DNA of 32,578 nucleotides from Opitutia bacterium (GTDB lineage Bacteria; Verrucomicrobiota; Verrucomicrobiia; Opitutales; Opitutaceae), in contig NSIG01000024.1 of assembly GCA_002737275.1 (NCBI GenBank), positions 1 to 32,578 of the forward strand. The letters run 5' to 3'. Made by a program: the position numbers and the translations under genes. Each line of letters opens with the position of its first letter. The first letter of the stretch is position 1. Shown here one piece after another: positions 23,486 through 29,788 of the stretch. The notes beneath the pieces are model-generated. The model did not search any database, was not told the origin of the DNA, and worked only from the letters and a program-made list of their open reading frames with translations.

Positions 23486-24223
23486 ATGAAAACGTTTCTC
23501 TCTTTCAGTTTGGCTCTGGCCGCACTCGTGCCGTCGCACGCGCAAAGTATCCGGCGTGAAGCGGTCAACGGCGTGGCCATCGGCGCGGTCGCAGGTGCGG
23601 TGATCGGTAACAACAGCGGCAGCTTGGGGCATAACGCATGGCGGGGTGCGGCCTATGGTGCCGGAGCCGGACTTTTGGTCGGAAGCGCAATCGGACACGC
23701 CAATCGGCGCGCCGAAGCTCACCGGCCGGCGGTCCACCACCGCGGCGATTATCGCCCCTCGTTTTTCTACTCTGATTTCCATCGGCCTCACTACGGTTAC
23801 GGCTACGTTTCGCGACCGAGTTTTTATCGGCCCTACGTTTACCGCTCGGAGCCGGTTTACGATTACGACCCCTCCGACACCTACGTCGCCGCTCGGCCGA
23901 ATTATGCCGGTAGCGGCCTGTTCCTAGGTGTGCTCGCCGGTGCGATTATCGGTCACAACAGCGGCAGTCTTGGCCACAATGCCTGGCGGGGTGCCGCCTA
24001 CGGCGCCGGGGCCGGACTCTTGATCGGTTCGATAGCCGAGAGCCGCGCCCGCCGCGCTGAATCCGCCGACGCCGCGACGTTGGCCAACGCTGCGGCCGCG
24101 CCGGCCGCGCCCGCGACCTCGGTCGGGCAGCAGGCGACCACCATCATCAACAACACCTATTACAACAGTCCCGCGCCCACGACCCCGATGAGCGCGGCGA
24201 ACTCCATGTTTGGCCGGAACTGA
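23486..24223 (+). CDS. Exported glycine-zipper protein with duplicated zipper
   Basis: A 245-residue exported protein. I chose the ATG at 23486 because it opens a signal peptide (MKTFLSFSLALAALVPSHAQ). Two near-identical glycine-zipper segments follow, at 34-77 and 149-191, each containing 'GSLGHNAWRGAAYGAGAGLL'. They are separated by a Tyr/His/Pro/Arg-rich linker ('HRPHYGYGYVSRPSFYRPYV'). The tail is Ala-rich and ends 'TTIINNTYYNSPAP'. Glycine zippers of this YMGG-like sort occur in envelope proteins that pack against or insert into membranes. It is the first gene of the envelope module leading to lpoB (49 bp to the next start). No enzymatic role is visible. Confidence 0.83.
   Translation: MKTFLSFSLALAALVPSHAQSIRREAVNGVAIGAVAGAVIGNNSGSLGHNAWRGAAYGAGAGLLVGSAIGHANRRAEAHRPAVHHRGDYRPSFFYSDFHRPHYGYGYVSRPSFYRPYVYRSEPVYDYDPSDTYVAARPNYAGSGLFLGVLAGAIIGHNSGSLGHNAWRGAAYGAGAGLLIGSIAESRARRAESADAATLANAAAAPAAPATSVGQQATTIINNTYYNSPAPTTPMSAANSMFGRN
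23585..23716 (+). repeat. Internal glycine-zipper repeat, unit 1
   Basis: Encodes residues 34-77 of the glycine-zipper protein. It matches unit 2 (23930-24058) closely: 'NSGSLGHNAWRGAAYGAGAG' is identical in both. Confidence 0.85.
23930..24058 (+). repeat. Internal glycine-zipper repeat, unit 2
   Basis: Encodes residues 149-191 of the glycine-zipper protein. Codons differ from unit 1 at several silent positions (for example ttggggcat against cttggccac), so the duplication is not recent or the peptide is under selection. Confidence 0.85.
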
Positions 24224-24272
24224 TCGCGCCGGTCCGTTTCCCATTCTGTTCGTTTCTACCACCACCAGCACC

Positions 24273-24902
24273 ATGAAAAACTCCTTTCGCATTCTCGCTT
24301 TCGCCACCGCGGCGGCGCCGGCCCTGTTTCTCACCGGCTGCGCCACCGGGGTTCAAAATCCCTCGGGCGTTCCCGTCACCGAGATGAAGGCCGATGAACG
24401 CGGCTTCGTCGCCGGCACGGGCGTCGAGTCGCAGGATTTGGTGGCCGTCACGGACAAAATGGCCCGCGGCGTCCTCGGCATTCCCGAGATCACGTCCGCC
24501 AAAGTCGCACCGCGCATCGTGCTCGATCCCGTGGTAAACGAGACCCGTTTTCCGATCAACAAAGACATCTTTCTTACCCGGATCCGCAGCCAACTGAACG
24601 AAAAGTCCATGGGCAAAGTGCGGTTCCTCGACCGCGAGATGATGAAGACGCTTGAGCGCGAGCGGGACCTGAAACGCGGCGGCCAAGTCACGGCCAGCTC
24701 CGATCCCAACGTCGTCGAGTTTCGCGGGGCCGATTATTTTCTCACCGGCAAACTCCAAGGCCTGACGACCAAGAGCTCGCAGGGCACGAGCGACTACATC
24801 CTCTACAGCTTCCGGCTCACCGACGCCCGCACGAGCGAGATCGTTTGGGAGAGTTCGTCCGAGATCAAGAAACAGGGCCTTGAGGACGCCGCTTACCGCT
24901 GA
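24273..24902 (+). CDS. lpoB: LpoB-like outer-membrane lipoprotein, penicillin-binding-protein activator
   Basis: A 209-residue lipoprotein. I chose the ATG at 24273, giving a lipoprotein signal with lipobox 'LTGC' (Cys23). The body fits LpoB: 'SAKVAPRIVLDPVVNETRFP', 'RIRSQLNEKSMGKVRFLDRE', 'GADYFLTGKLQGLTTKSSQG' and 'YSFRLTDARTSEIVWESSSE'. In Escherichia coli, LpoB reaches through peptidoglycan from the outer membrane to activate PBP1b; its length (about 213 aa) is close to this one. The following genes encode COG3014-like and YcfL-like lipoproteins, a neighbourhood I recall from gammaproteobacteria. Whether it activates a PBP in this organism is untested. The 'GARG'-like linker seen in some LpoB proteins is absent. 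Confidence 0.85.
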   Translation: MKNSFRILAFATAAAPALFLTGCATGVQNPSGVPVTEMKADERGFVAGTGVESQDLVAVTDKMARGVLGIPEITSAKVAPRIVLDPVVNETRFPINKDIFLTRIRSQLNEKSMGKVRFLDREMMKTLERERDLKRGGQVTASSDPNVVEFRGADYFLTGKLQGLTTKSSQGTSDYILYSFRLTDARTSEIVWESSSEIKKQGLEDAAYR

Positions 24903-24990
24903 GGCGCCGGTCCGGTCCCGATCGGTGTTTTTCCAATGGGCGGGTGCCGGCCTTGCGCCGCGCCCGCCTTTTTCACCCGCTTTCCGTCCG

Positions 24991-26226
24991 ATGCTCCTTC
25001 GAGTTCAGCTTCTCCGCCGTCGCTTCATGGCCACCCTGGCTGTCGTGGGGCTCGTCGCGTTCACGGGCTGCGCCACGGTGCCCGACCGGCCTCAGGTCAT
25101 CGTCACGGGCGATGCGGTGGTCGATGGCAATGCGCAGCGAGCGGCTGCGCCCGCCAAGGACCGCGCGCTTTGGGATTTTCGGGTCGCGGCCAGCGCGCTG
25201 CGGGCCGCGAATCCGGCCGAGGCGAAGCTCCGCCTCGACGACGCACTGCCCCTGATCGGCGGGATTCTGGCGAACGACGCCGATGCGAAGCGCGCCCGCG
25301 GTCTGTTCTCCGCCGAGAGCACTAAGACGTTTATCGGTGAGCCCTACGAGCGCGTCATGGCCTACTACTATCGGGGCCTCCTTTACTGGCGCGATGGCCA
25401 GCCCGACAATGCCCGCGCCTGTTACCGCTCGGGTCAGCTCATCGACAGCGATGCCGAGGCGGTGGACAACAAAAGTGATTACGTGCTGCTCGACTACCTC
25501 GATGGATTCGCCTCGGCGAAACTCGGCGGTGACGGCTCGGATGCGTTCGCGCGCGCGCAGACGAACGCCAAAGGCAAGACCCTGCCGCCTTACGATCCAG
25601 CGGCCAACGTCCTAATCTTCGCCGACTACGGCCGCGGTCCGCGTAAATACAGCGGCGGCGAATACGGCGAACAGCTCAAGTTCTTTACCAAGGATTCCGC
25701 CGTGCACTCGGCCACGTTGGCGGTCAACGGCGAGACCGTGGTCCTGCCGGCTTTCGACGATCTCAATTTTCAGGCGACGACCCGGGGCGGGCGCGTGATG
25801 GACCACATCCTCGGCGGTAAAGCCGTCTTCAAGCGCAACACGGATGTTGTGGGTAATGTCGCCCTCGTTGGGGCCGCCATCGCGGCGGACAACGCTTACG
25901 GCCGCCGCCGCCGGCCCGACGGCACGATCGAGACCTACGGCAATCGCGATGCGCAGGCGGCCGCTGTCGCGCTTGGGGCCATCGGCCTGCTCAGCAAACT
26001 CGCCTCGGCCGCCACGACGCCCAAGGCCGATATCCGCATGTGGGATAACCTGCCCCAGCGGCTCAGTTTTGCCGCCCTGCGTCTTGGGCCGGGCGAGTAT
26101 CCTGCCACCCTTGAATTCCAAGACGCCGCCGGCAGCACCCTGCCCGGGCTCACGCAAACCCTGAAGATTCAAGTCGAACCGGCGGCTCGCGACACCGTGA
26201 TATTTCTGAGCGAACTTAAACCCTGA
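24991..26226 (+). CDS. COG3014-like lipoprotein
   Basis: A 411-residue lipoprotein. I chose the ATG at 24991; the ATG at 25027 is possible, and both keep the lipobox 'FTGC' (Cys27 from 24991). The frame stays open upstream into the end of lpoB, but that part is not signal-like. The middle has TPR-like helices: 'LWDFRVAASALRAANPAEAK', 'ERVMAYYYRGLLYWRDGQPD' with 'NARACYRSGQLIDSDAEAVD', and a beta-rich C-terminal half ('DNLPQRLSFAALRLGPGEYP'). This plan (helical repeat, then a domain with 'ANVLIFADYGRGPRKYSGGE') fits the COG3014 family, which is known as a neighbour of lpoB and ycfL in other bacteria; the assignment rests on pattern plus context. Its molecular role is unknown. Confidence 0.72.
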   Translation: MLLRVQLLRRRFMATLAVVGLVAFTGCATVPDRPQVIVTGDAVVDGNAQRAAAPAKDRALWDFRVAASALRAANPAEAKLRLDDALPLIGGILANDADAKRARGLFSAESTKTFIGEPYERVMAYYYRGLLYWRDGQPDNARACYRSGQLIDSDAEAVDNKSDYVLLDYLDGFASAKLGGDGSDAFARAQTNAKGKTLPPYDPAANVLIFADYGRGPRKYSGGEYGEQLKFFTKDSAVHSATLAVNGETVVLPAFDDLNFQATTRGGRVMDHILGGKAVFKRNTDVVGNVALVGAAIAADNAYGRRRRPDGTIETYGNRDAQAAAVALGAIGLLSKLASAATTPKADIRMWDNLPQRLSFAALRLGPGEYPATLEFQDAAGSTLPGLTQTLKIQVEPAARDTVIFLSELKP

Positions 26227-26268
26227 TCGCGAGTCCCACTTTACCACCACCACACCACGAATCCCGTT

Positions 26269-26688
26269 ATGAAGATAAAATTTGTCACCCAGATCATCGC
26301 CGCTGCCGGCCTCGCTCTCTTCGCCGGATGTGCCACTCCGCCCGGTCCGTTCACGCCGCAGGACACCACGCGCTACACCCTGGAAAACACCGAGAGTTTT
26401 GTGCTCCTCGACAAGCCCACCCAGACTTCGATCACCTGCACCGGCCTGCAGGAACGCACGCTCGCCGACGGCCGGCTCGAAGTCGTCGCCAACGTGAAGA
26501 ACCGCGAAGCCCGCCGGATTCAGGTGCAGATCAACGCCGTGTTTAAGGACGAGAAAGGTTTCTCCACCGGCGATGAAACTCCGTTCCAGACGCTCATCCT
26601 CGCCGAGAATTCCACCGAGGCCGTCCGCTTCACCGCGATGAACACCCTCGCGAAAAAATACACGATCCGCGTCCGTCAGGCGCGTTGA
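26269..26688 (+). CDS. ycfL: YcfL/DUF1425-like lipoprotein
   Basis: A 139-residue lipoprotein with lipobox 'FAGC' (Cys21). The body is a small beta-sandwich: 'RLEVVANVKNREARRIQVQI', 'NAVFKDEKGFSTGDETPFQT', 'LILAENSTEAVRFTAMN' and a final 'KKYTIRVRQAR'. This matches the DUF1425 (YcfL) plan, in which strands with 'V.V.N......Q.Q..F.D..G' precede 'W..L.L......V...A'. In E. coli ycfL is immediately next to lpoB; here only the COG3014-like gene lies between them. The function of YcfL is not well defined. It starts 42 bp after the preceding stop. Confidence 0.75.
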   Translation: MKIKFVTQIIAAAGLALFAGCATPPGPFTPQDTTRYTLENTESFVLLDKPTQTSITCTGLQERTLADGRLEVVANVKNREARRIQVQINAVFKDEKGFSTGDETPFQTLILAENSTEAVRFTAMNTLAKKYTIRVRQAR

Positions 26689-26817
26689 ACCCAGCCCCAC
26701 GCTTCGCCGTCGAAGTTTAGGACTGCCGAACTGTAGAACCGACCGGTGGTCGATTTTCCGCCGCCCGGCCACCGGTCGGGCCAACAGCAAACCACCCAAA
26801 CCGTTCCCTCCTCCGCC

Positions 26818-27654
26818 ATGAAACCCATTTTCTACTCGTTTGTTCTCTCCACGCTCACCGTCGTCGCTCTCGCCCAATCCCAGCCCGTGCCGGAGCCGCC
26901 CGTGCCCGTTATCCAAGGTTGGCCCGCCGCGCCGGCCCAGCCCGTTGCACCCGCCGACCAGCGCCTCTATGGCCCGACGTCCGCCACGTTGATCGCGCCG
27001 GCCGTCGCCCAGGCGGTGCTGGAGAAATTTCGTGCCGCCTTCGGTGCGACCCAAGCCCCCCGCATCGTGATTTACGTCAACCGGTCTCTGGTCGATCCGG
27101 CGGGCCTAAAGCTCACGGGCCGCACGGAAAAATTTTCCGAGAAGACGACCGATGGGAAGCCGGCCCAAACCAAGACGAGCGGCACGAATACTTACGGGGT
27201 GAAAGACGCCCCGGTCGCCACGCTCGCCGACCAGCAGACCGTGCGCGACATCGAGCGACTTCTTGGCCGCGCGTTTCGCGACGGCGGCGCCAAGTTGGCC
27301 GACCAACGCACCGCTGGCGTGATGTTGAGCGCGCAGCCCGCCTCTCGTCTGCTCGGCGATCAGGCGGCGAAAGAACGCGACGCGCTCGCGCAATCGGCCG
27401 ACATCGCCGTCGAGGTGTTGATCTCTTCCCGCAACCTACCGGTGGTTGAAGTCTCCGGCGACAGCACGGTGGCGGTGCCTGATATTCAGATGACGGCGAT
27501 CCGCCTGAAAGACGCGTCGATCCTCGGCCAAGCCTCGGCGAGCGACGTGCTCGGCCAATCGGCCGCGCGCGCCGCGAAGCAGTTCGGCGTCTCAGAGATC
27601 ACGGAAGCGACCGCGCTCGCGCTGATGGAAGATATGCTGAGCAGCGCGAAGTGA
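26818..27654 (+). CDS. Exported protein with a possible CsgG/LpoB-like fold
   Basis: A 278-residue exported protein without a recognised name. I chose the ATG at 26818, giving a signal peptide (YSFVLSTLTVVALAQSQPVP); there is no lipobox. A Pro-rich linker (20-60) follows. From about 80 the order of elements resembles the CsgG/LpoB fold: a strand 'PRIVIYVNRSLVD', a long Ser/Thr/Lys-rich loop, a helix 'VRDIERLLGRAFRDGGAKLA', then 'SADIAVEVLISSRNLPVVEV' and 'PDIQMTAIRLKDASILGQAS'. The sequence differs strongly from the LpoB at 24273, so this is a structural guess. It is 129 bp after the ycfL-like gene and likely ends the envelope operon. If right, the module has two CsgG-fold proteins. Confidence 0.6.
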   Translation: MKPIFYSFVLSTLTVVALAQSQPVPEPPVPVIQGWPAAPAQPVAPADQRLYGPTSATLIAPAVAQAVLEKFRAAFGATQAPRIVIYVNRSLVDPAGLKLTGRTEKFSEKTTDGKPAQTKTSGTNTYGVKDAPVATLADQQTVRDIERLLGRAFRDGGAKLADQRTAGVMLSAQPASRLLGDQAAKERDALAQSADIAVEVLISSRNLPVVEVSGDSTVAVPDIQMTAIRLKDASILGQASASDVLGQSAARAAKQFGVSEITEATALALMEDMLSSAK

Positions 27655-27900
27655 GGCCGATGGGTGGTGAGTCTGGGACTTTCCGGCAGCTGCAAGCGCA
27701 AGCGAGTGGCCGGATCCCCACTCGCTCGTCGAGCGTGAGAATCATGCGTGGGATAATCCCACCCAACGAAATTTCTTCAAGCCGTGGATCTCAAATGTGG
27801 GCTCAACGGGCGAATTTCTCTTTTGGCGATCGGCTCCGAGGCCACGCGTCCGAGGAACGGGCGGCATCCGATTCTGGCTCAATGCGGAGAGTGACGTGGT
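27655..27900. other. Intergenic stretch after the envelope operon
   Basis: About 250 bp with no gene I can support. It holds one strong hairpin (27701-27726). The only reading frames are short and lack a start context or a family resemblance. The IS3-type end begins at about 27901. Confidence 0.6.
27701..27726 (+). terminator. Hairpin after the envelope operon, possible terminator
   Basis: AGCGAGTGG (27701-27709) and CCACTCGCT (27718-27726) form a perfect 9-bp stem with an 8-nt loop, 46 nt after the last stop of the operon. No T run follows, so termination would not be of the classic intrinsic kind; 3'-end protection is an alternative. Confidence 0.4.
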
Positions 27901-28080
27901 TGAGGTTACCCCGATTTGACGGACACGAGTTGAGCCCAAAGAAAGGGCTCAACCATGACAAAAAAGCAGGAAAGCGGGGCAACGCCCCGGCAGTATGATG
28001 CCGCGTTTAAGGACGAGGCTGGGCGTATGTGGCTGACCAGCGGTCAATCGGCCGAAGTGACCGCACGGGCACTAGTTAAG
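27901..28080 (+). mobile_element. IS3-type insertion sequence remnant (left end only)
   Basis: The segment opens with TGAGGTTACCCCGATTTGAC followed by GGACAC, which resembles the left terminal repeat of many IS3-family elements (TGAGGT...CCCCGATTT..GGACAC). A perfect 9-bp hairpin (GTTGAGCCC at 27929-27937, GGGCTCAAC at 27945-27953) sits just before the start codon of a truncated orfA. The rest of orfA, all of orfB and the right end are absent. The match is from memory of family features, not a database hit. Confidence 0.5.
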
Positions 28081-28176
28081 TTTTCCGCTGAATCCCCTCC
28101 GATTCCCAGAGAAGATTGTCATCTAATGGATGACAAACAGGCTGGTCTGTTTTTCACGAGAAACGTCCCAGAGTAG
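27955..28176 (+). pseudogene. Truncated IS3-type transposase orfA
   Basis: An open frame of 73 codons whose first 40 or so residues resemble the N-terminus of IS3-family OrfA: 'RQYDAAFKDEAGRMWLTSGQ' then 'SAEVTARALV', compare the general pattern 'R.Y..EFK.EAVRL....G.S...VA..L'. OrfA normally has about 90-100 residues with a leucine zipper after the HTH; here the homology stops near 28078 and the frame runs on into an unrelated palindromic element. It cannot encode a working transposase subunit. Confidence 0.6.
28093..28148 (+). repeat. Palindromic interspersed element, copy 2
   Basis: The core at 28116-28136 is TTGTCATCTA-A-TGGATGACAA, an 8-bp stem (TTGTCATC/GATGACAA) with one mismatch inside. 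Flanks match copy 1 (23348-23406, opposite strand): CTCCGATTCC before and ACAAACAGGCTGGTCT after. It directly follows the IS3-type remnant. Confidence 0.65.
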
Positions 28177-28178
28177 TA

Positions 28179-29042
28179 CTAGGTGAGAGCCGGGCCAAAC
28201 TCGTAGCGGAGGCTCCAGGTGCGCGTCGCGCCAGGGGCCAATTCTGTGATGAGGTAGGGCTCGATGCTCCAAGTATTGCTATTGCCCCAGACCGGGCAGA
28301 AGTCGGGCGGGAAATCGGTCGTGAACACGATTTCGGTGAGGAGCGGGTGCGAGACTCGGGCGCGCAGCGGTTGGCCGCGGGGGAGGCGGAGTTGCTCGAA
28401 ATGGCCGTCGCGCTCGGATTCGAAGCGGCGCTTGAAGGTGAGGCGCGAGGCGGGGTCGAGGGCGTAGCCGGGGTTTTCGGCGAAGGTCGTGCCGGCGGGG
28501 AGATCGCAGGTGATCAGGCGATCGTTGAGCGCAAAAAACGGGTGGGCGAACCAGTGCAATGGCAACGGGCGCTCGCCAGTGTTGGTCAATTGCGTGGACG
28601 AGGTGAGGGTGCGGCCGGCGAGCGCGATGTGGCGGGTGAGCTGGGTGCCGTAGCCGTCGCCTGATTGCGCAGTGCAGAATTCAAGGGCGTCGCCGGCCGG
28701 CGTGATGTGCCACGTGCAGGGCTTGGTGACGGTAAATTTGGCGTCGGCCGAGCGCACGACTTCACCGATACCGATGACCCAGCCGCGGCCGTCGCGGAGC
28801 ATGAGGGGGCGCTGCGTATGGAAGTCGGAGTGGCGAAACGATTCGGGCAAGCCTTGGCCGTTGTGCGGCGTAGGATCCGGCTGGGGCCATTGCGGGCCGG
28901 CGAGAAGGGGGCCGAGGTGGGCGTCGCTCACCTGCCAGATGTAACCGCCCCAGCAATAGCGCGCACCCTGCCGCGCCTGTTCCGTGGGGTCGGCGGGGTC
29001 GAGCAGATCAACGGTGAGCGCGGAATTGGCGAGGCGCAGCAT
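28179..29042 (-). CDS. Aldose-1-epimerase-like (galactose mutarotase fold) protein
   Basis: A 287-residue protein with a galactose-mutarotase-like beta-sandwich. I chose the ATG at 29042 ('MLRLANSALTVDLLDPADPT'); the longer reading from 29162 adds a Cys/Pro-rich stretch that does not look native. Landmarks are 'YCWGGYIWQVSD', 'GLPESFRHSDFHTQRPLMLR', 'LTRHIALAGRTLTSSTQLTN', 'LPLHWFAHPFFAL' and 'PVWGNSNTWSIEPYLITELA' near the end. The 'HWFAHPFF' His and the late 'SIEPY' Glu match the usual places of the mutarotase catalytic His and Glu. There is no signal peptide, so it acts on intracellular sugar or is a mutarotase-like protein of other use. It is the last gene of the minus-strand group. Confidence 0.8.
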   Translation of the reverse strand: MLRLANSALTVDLLDPADPTEQARQGARYCWGGYIWQVSDAHLGPLLAGPQWPQPDPTPHNGQGLPESFRHSDFHTQRPLMLRDGRGWVIGIGEVVRSADAKFTVTKPCTWHITPAGDALEFCTAQSGDGYGTQLTRHIALAGRTLTSSTQLTNTGERPLPLHWFAHPFFALNDRLITCDLPAGTTFAENPGYALDPASRLTFKRRFESERDGHFEQLRLPRGQPLRARVSHPLLTEIVFTTDFPPDFCPVWGNSNTWSIEPYLITELAPGATRTWSLRYEFGPALT

Positions 29043-29082
29043 AGGGGCGGGGGTGAGGTGGACGGCGGAGAGGAAAAAGTGG

Positions 29083-29099
29083 CCCGATGCTAAATCGGG
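29083..29099 (-). terminator. Possible weak terminator after the small secreted protein gene
   Basis: CCCGAT (29083-29088) and ATCGGG (29094-29099) form a 6-bp stem with a 5-nt loop. On the minus strand the stem is followed by CCACTTTTT. It lies between the stop at 29222 and the mutarotase-like start at 29042, so it could partly separate these two genes. Confidence 0.45.
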
Positions 29100-29170
29100 T
29101 TCAGAGTGGGTCGAAAGCGGATTGAGGCAGCGGCAGGGTGGCCACGCGGCGGCCGGCCACACGGGGAATC

Positions 29171-29184
29171 GCCCGCAAGCGGGC
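29171..29184. repeat. REP-like GC palindrome
   Basis: GCCCGC-AA-GCGGGC followed by TCCTAC resembles the 'GTAGGAGCCCGCTTGCGGGC' type of repetitive extragenic palindrome seen in many high-GC genomes. It lies in the 179-bp gap 29043-29221. It is the only copy in the window, so its repeat status is inferred. Confidence 0.4.
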
Positions 29185-29221
29185 TCCTACCTCCGGCCCG
29201 ATCTTGAAAGAGCGCCGGGTA

Positions 29222-29758
29222 TCACTTAACCCGGCGGATGCGGACGGTGGTGTTTTTTCCCTCGATGGAGAGGGCGAAAGCGCCGGCGGGGCGGGGTTGG
29301 ATTTCGATGTCACGACCGGCGATCTCAAAGGGAATAGGTTCGGTGCCTTCCCAGACTTGGCCGTTATCGAGGGCGAAGCTGTTGCCGCCGACCCAACCGG
29401 TGGCGCGGGCTTTGAGGACAGGCGCGGAGCGCCAGTCGTTGTTGAGCGTGGGGATGCCGAATCGCTCGAGGACGCCGCGTTTGCGGTCGGCGGCGACGGC
29501 CTCAGCGGTGGTCGCGGCGGCGGCAGGGGAATTTGTCTCGGTCGCAGCCTGGCGTTGGGCGGCGACGCTGACGGCAGCTTTGAAGTGCCGGATCAGCGCG
29601 GCATCGATCACGCCGAGTTGGTCGGGCGAAAGTTTGTCGAGGCCGGCGCGCGCGTAGTCCTCGGCGGTCATGACGACCTTGAGGCCGGGGAACGATTCGG
29701 CGCGGAGACCGATGACGGAGCAGAGCAGCAGCAGGCCGAGGCAGAGGCGGGTTTTCAT
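29222..29758 (-). CDS. Small secreted protein of unknown function
   Basis: A 178-residue exported protein. The signal peptide is 1-20 (MKTRLCLGLLLLCSVIGLRA). Residues 24-60 include 'MTAEDYARAGLDKLSPDQLG' and a helix 'VIDAALIRHFKAAV', a pattern ('AGL.KLS..QL..ID') I have seen at the N-terminus of small proteobacterial and verrucomicrobial envelope proteins. An Ala/Thr-rich linker follows. The C-terminal 70 residues are beta-rich: 'ATGWVGGNSFALDNGQVWEG', 'PIPFEIAGRDIEIQPRP' and 'FALSIEGKNTTVRIRRVK', resembling a small barrel. I do not know a function. It lies 30 bp downstream of the ABC exporter on the same strand and may be cotranscribed. Confidence 0.75.
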   Translation of the reverse strand: MKTRLCLGLLLLCSVIGLRAESFPGLKVVMTAEDYARAGLDKLSPDQLGVIDAALIRHFKAAVSVAAQRQAATETNSPAAAATTAEAVAADRKRGVLERFGIPTLNNDWRSAPVLKARATGWVGGNSFALDNGQVWEGTEPIPFEIAGRDIEIQPRPAGAFALSIEGKNTTVRIRRVK

Positions 29759-29788
29759 GGGGGAAAAACGGGCACGTGGAGGTGAAAG

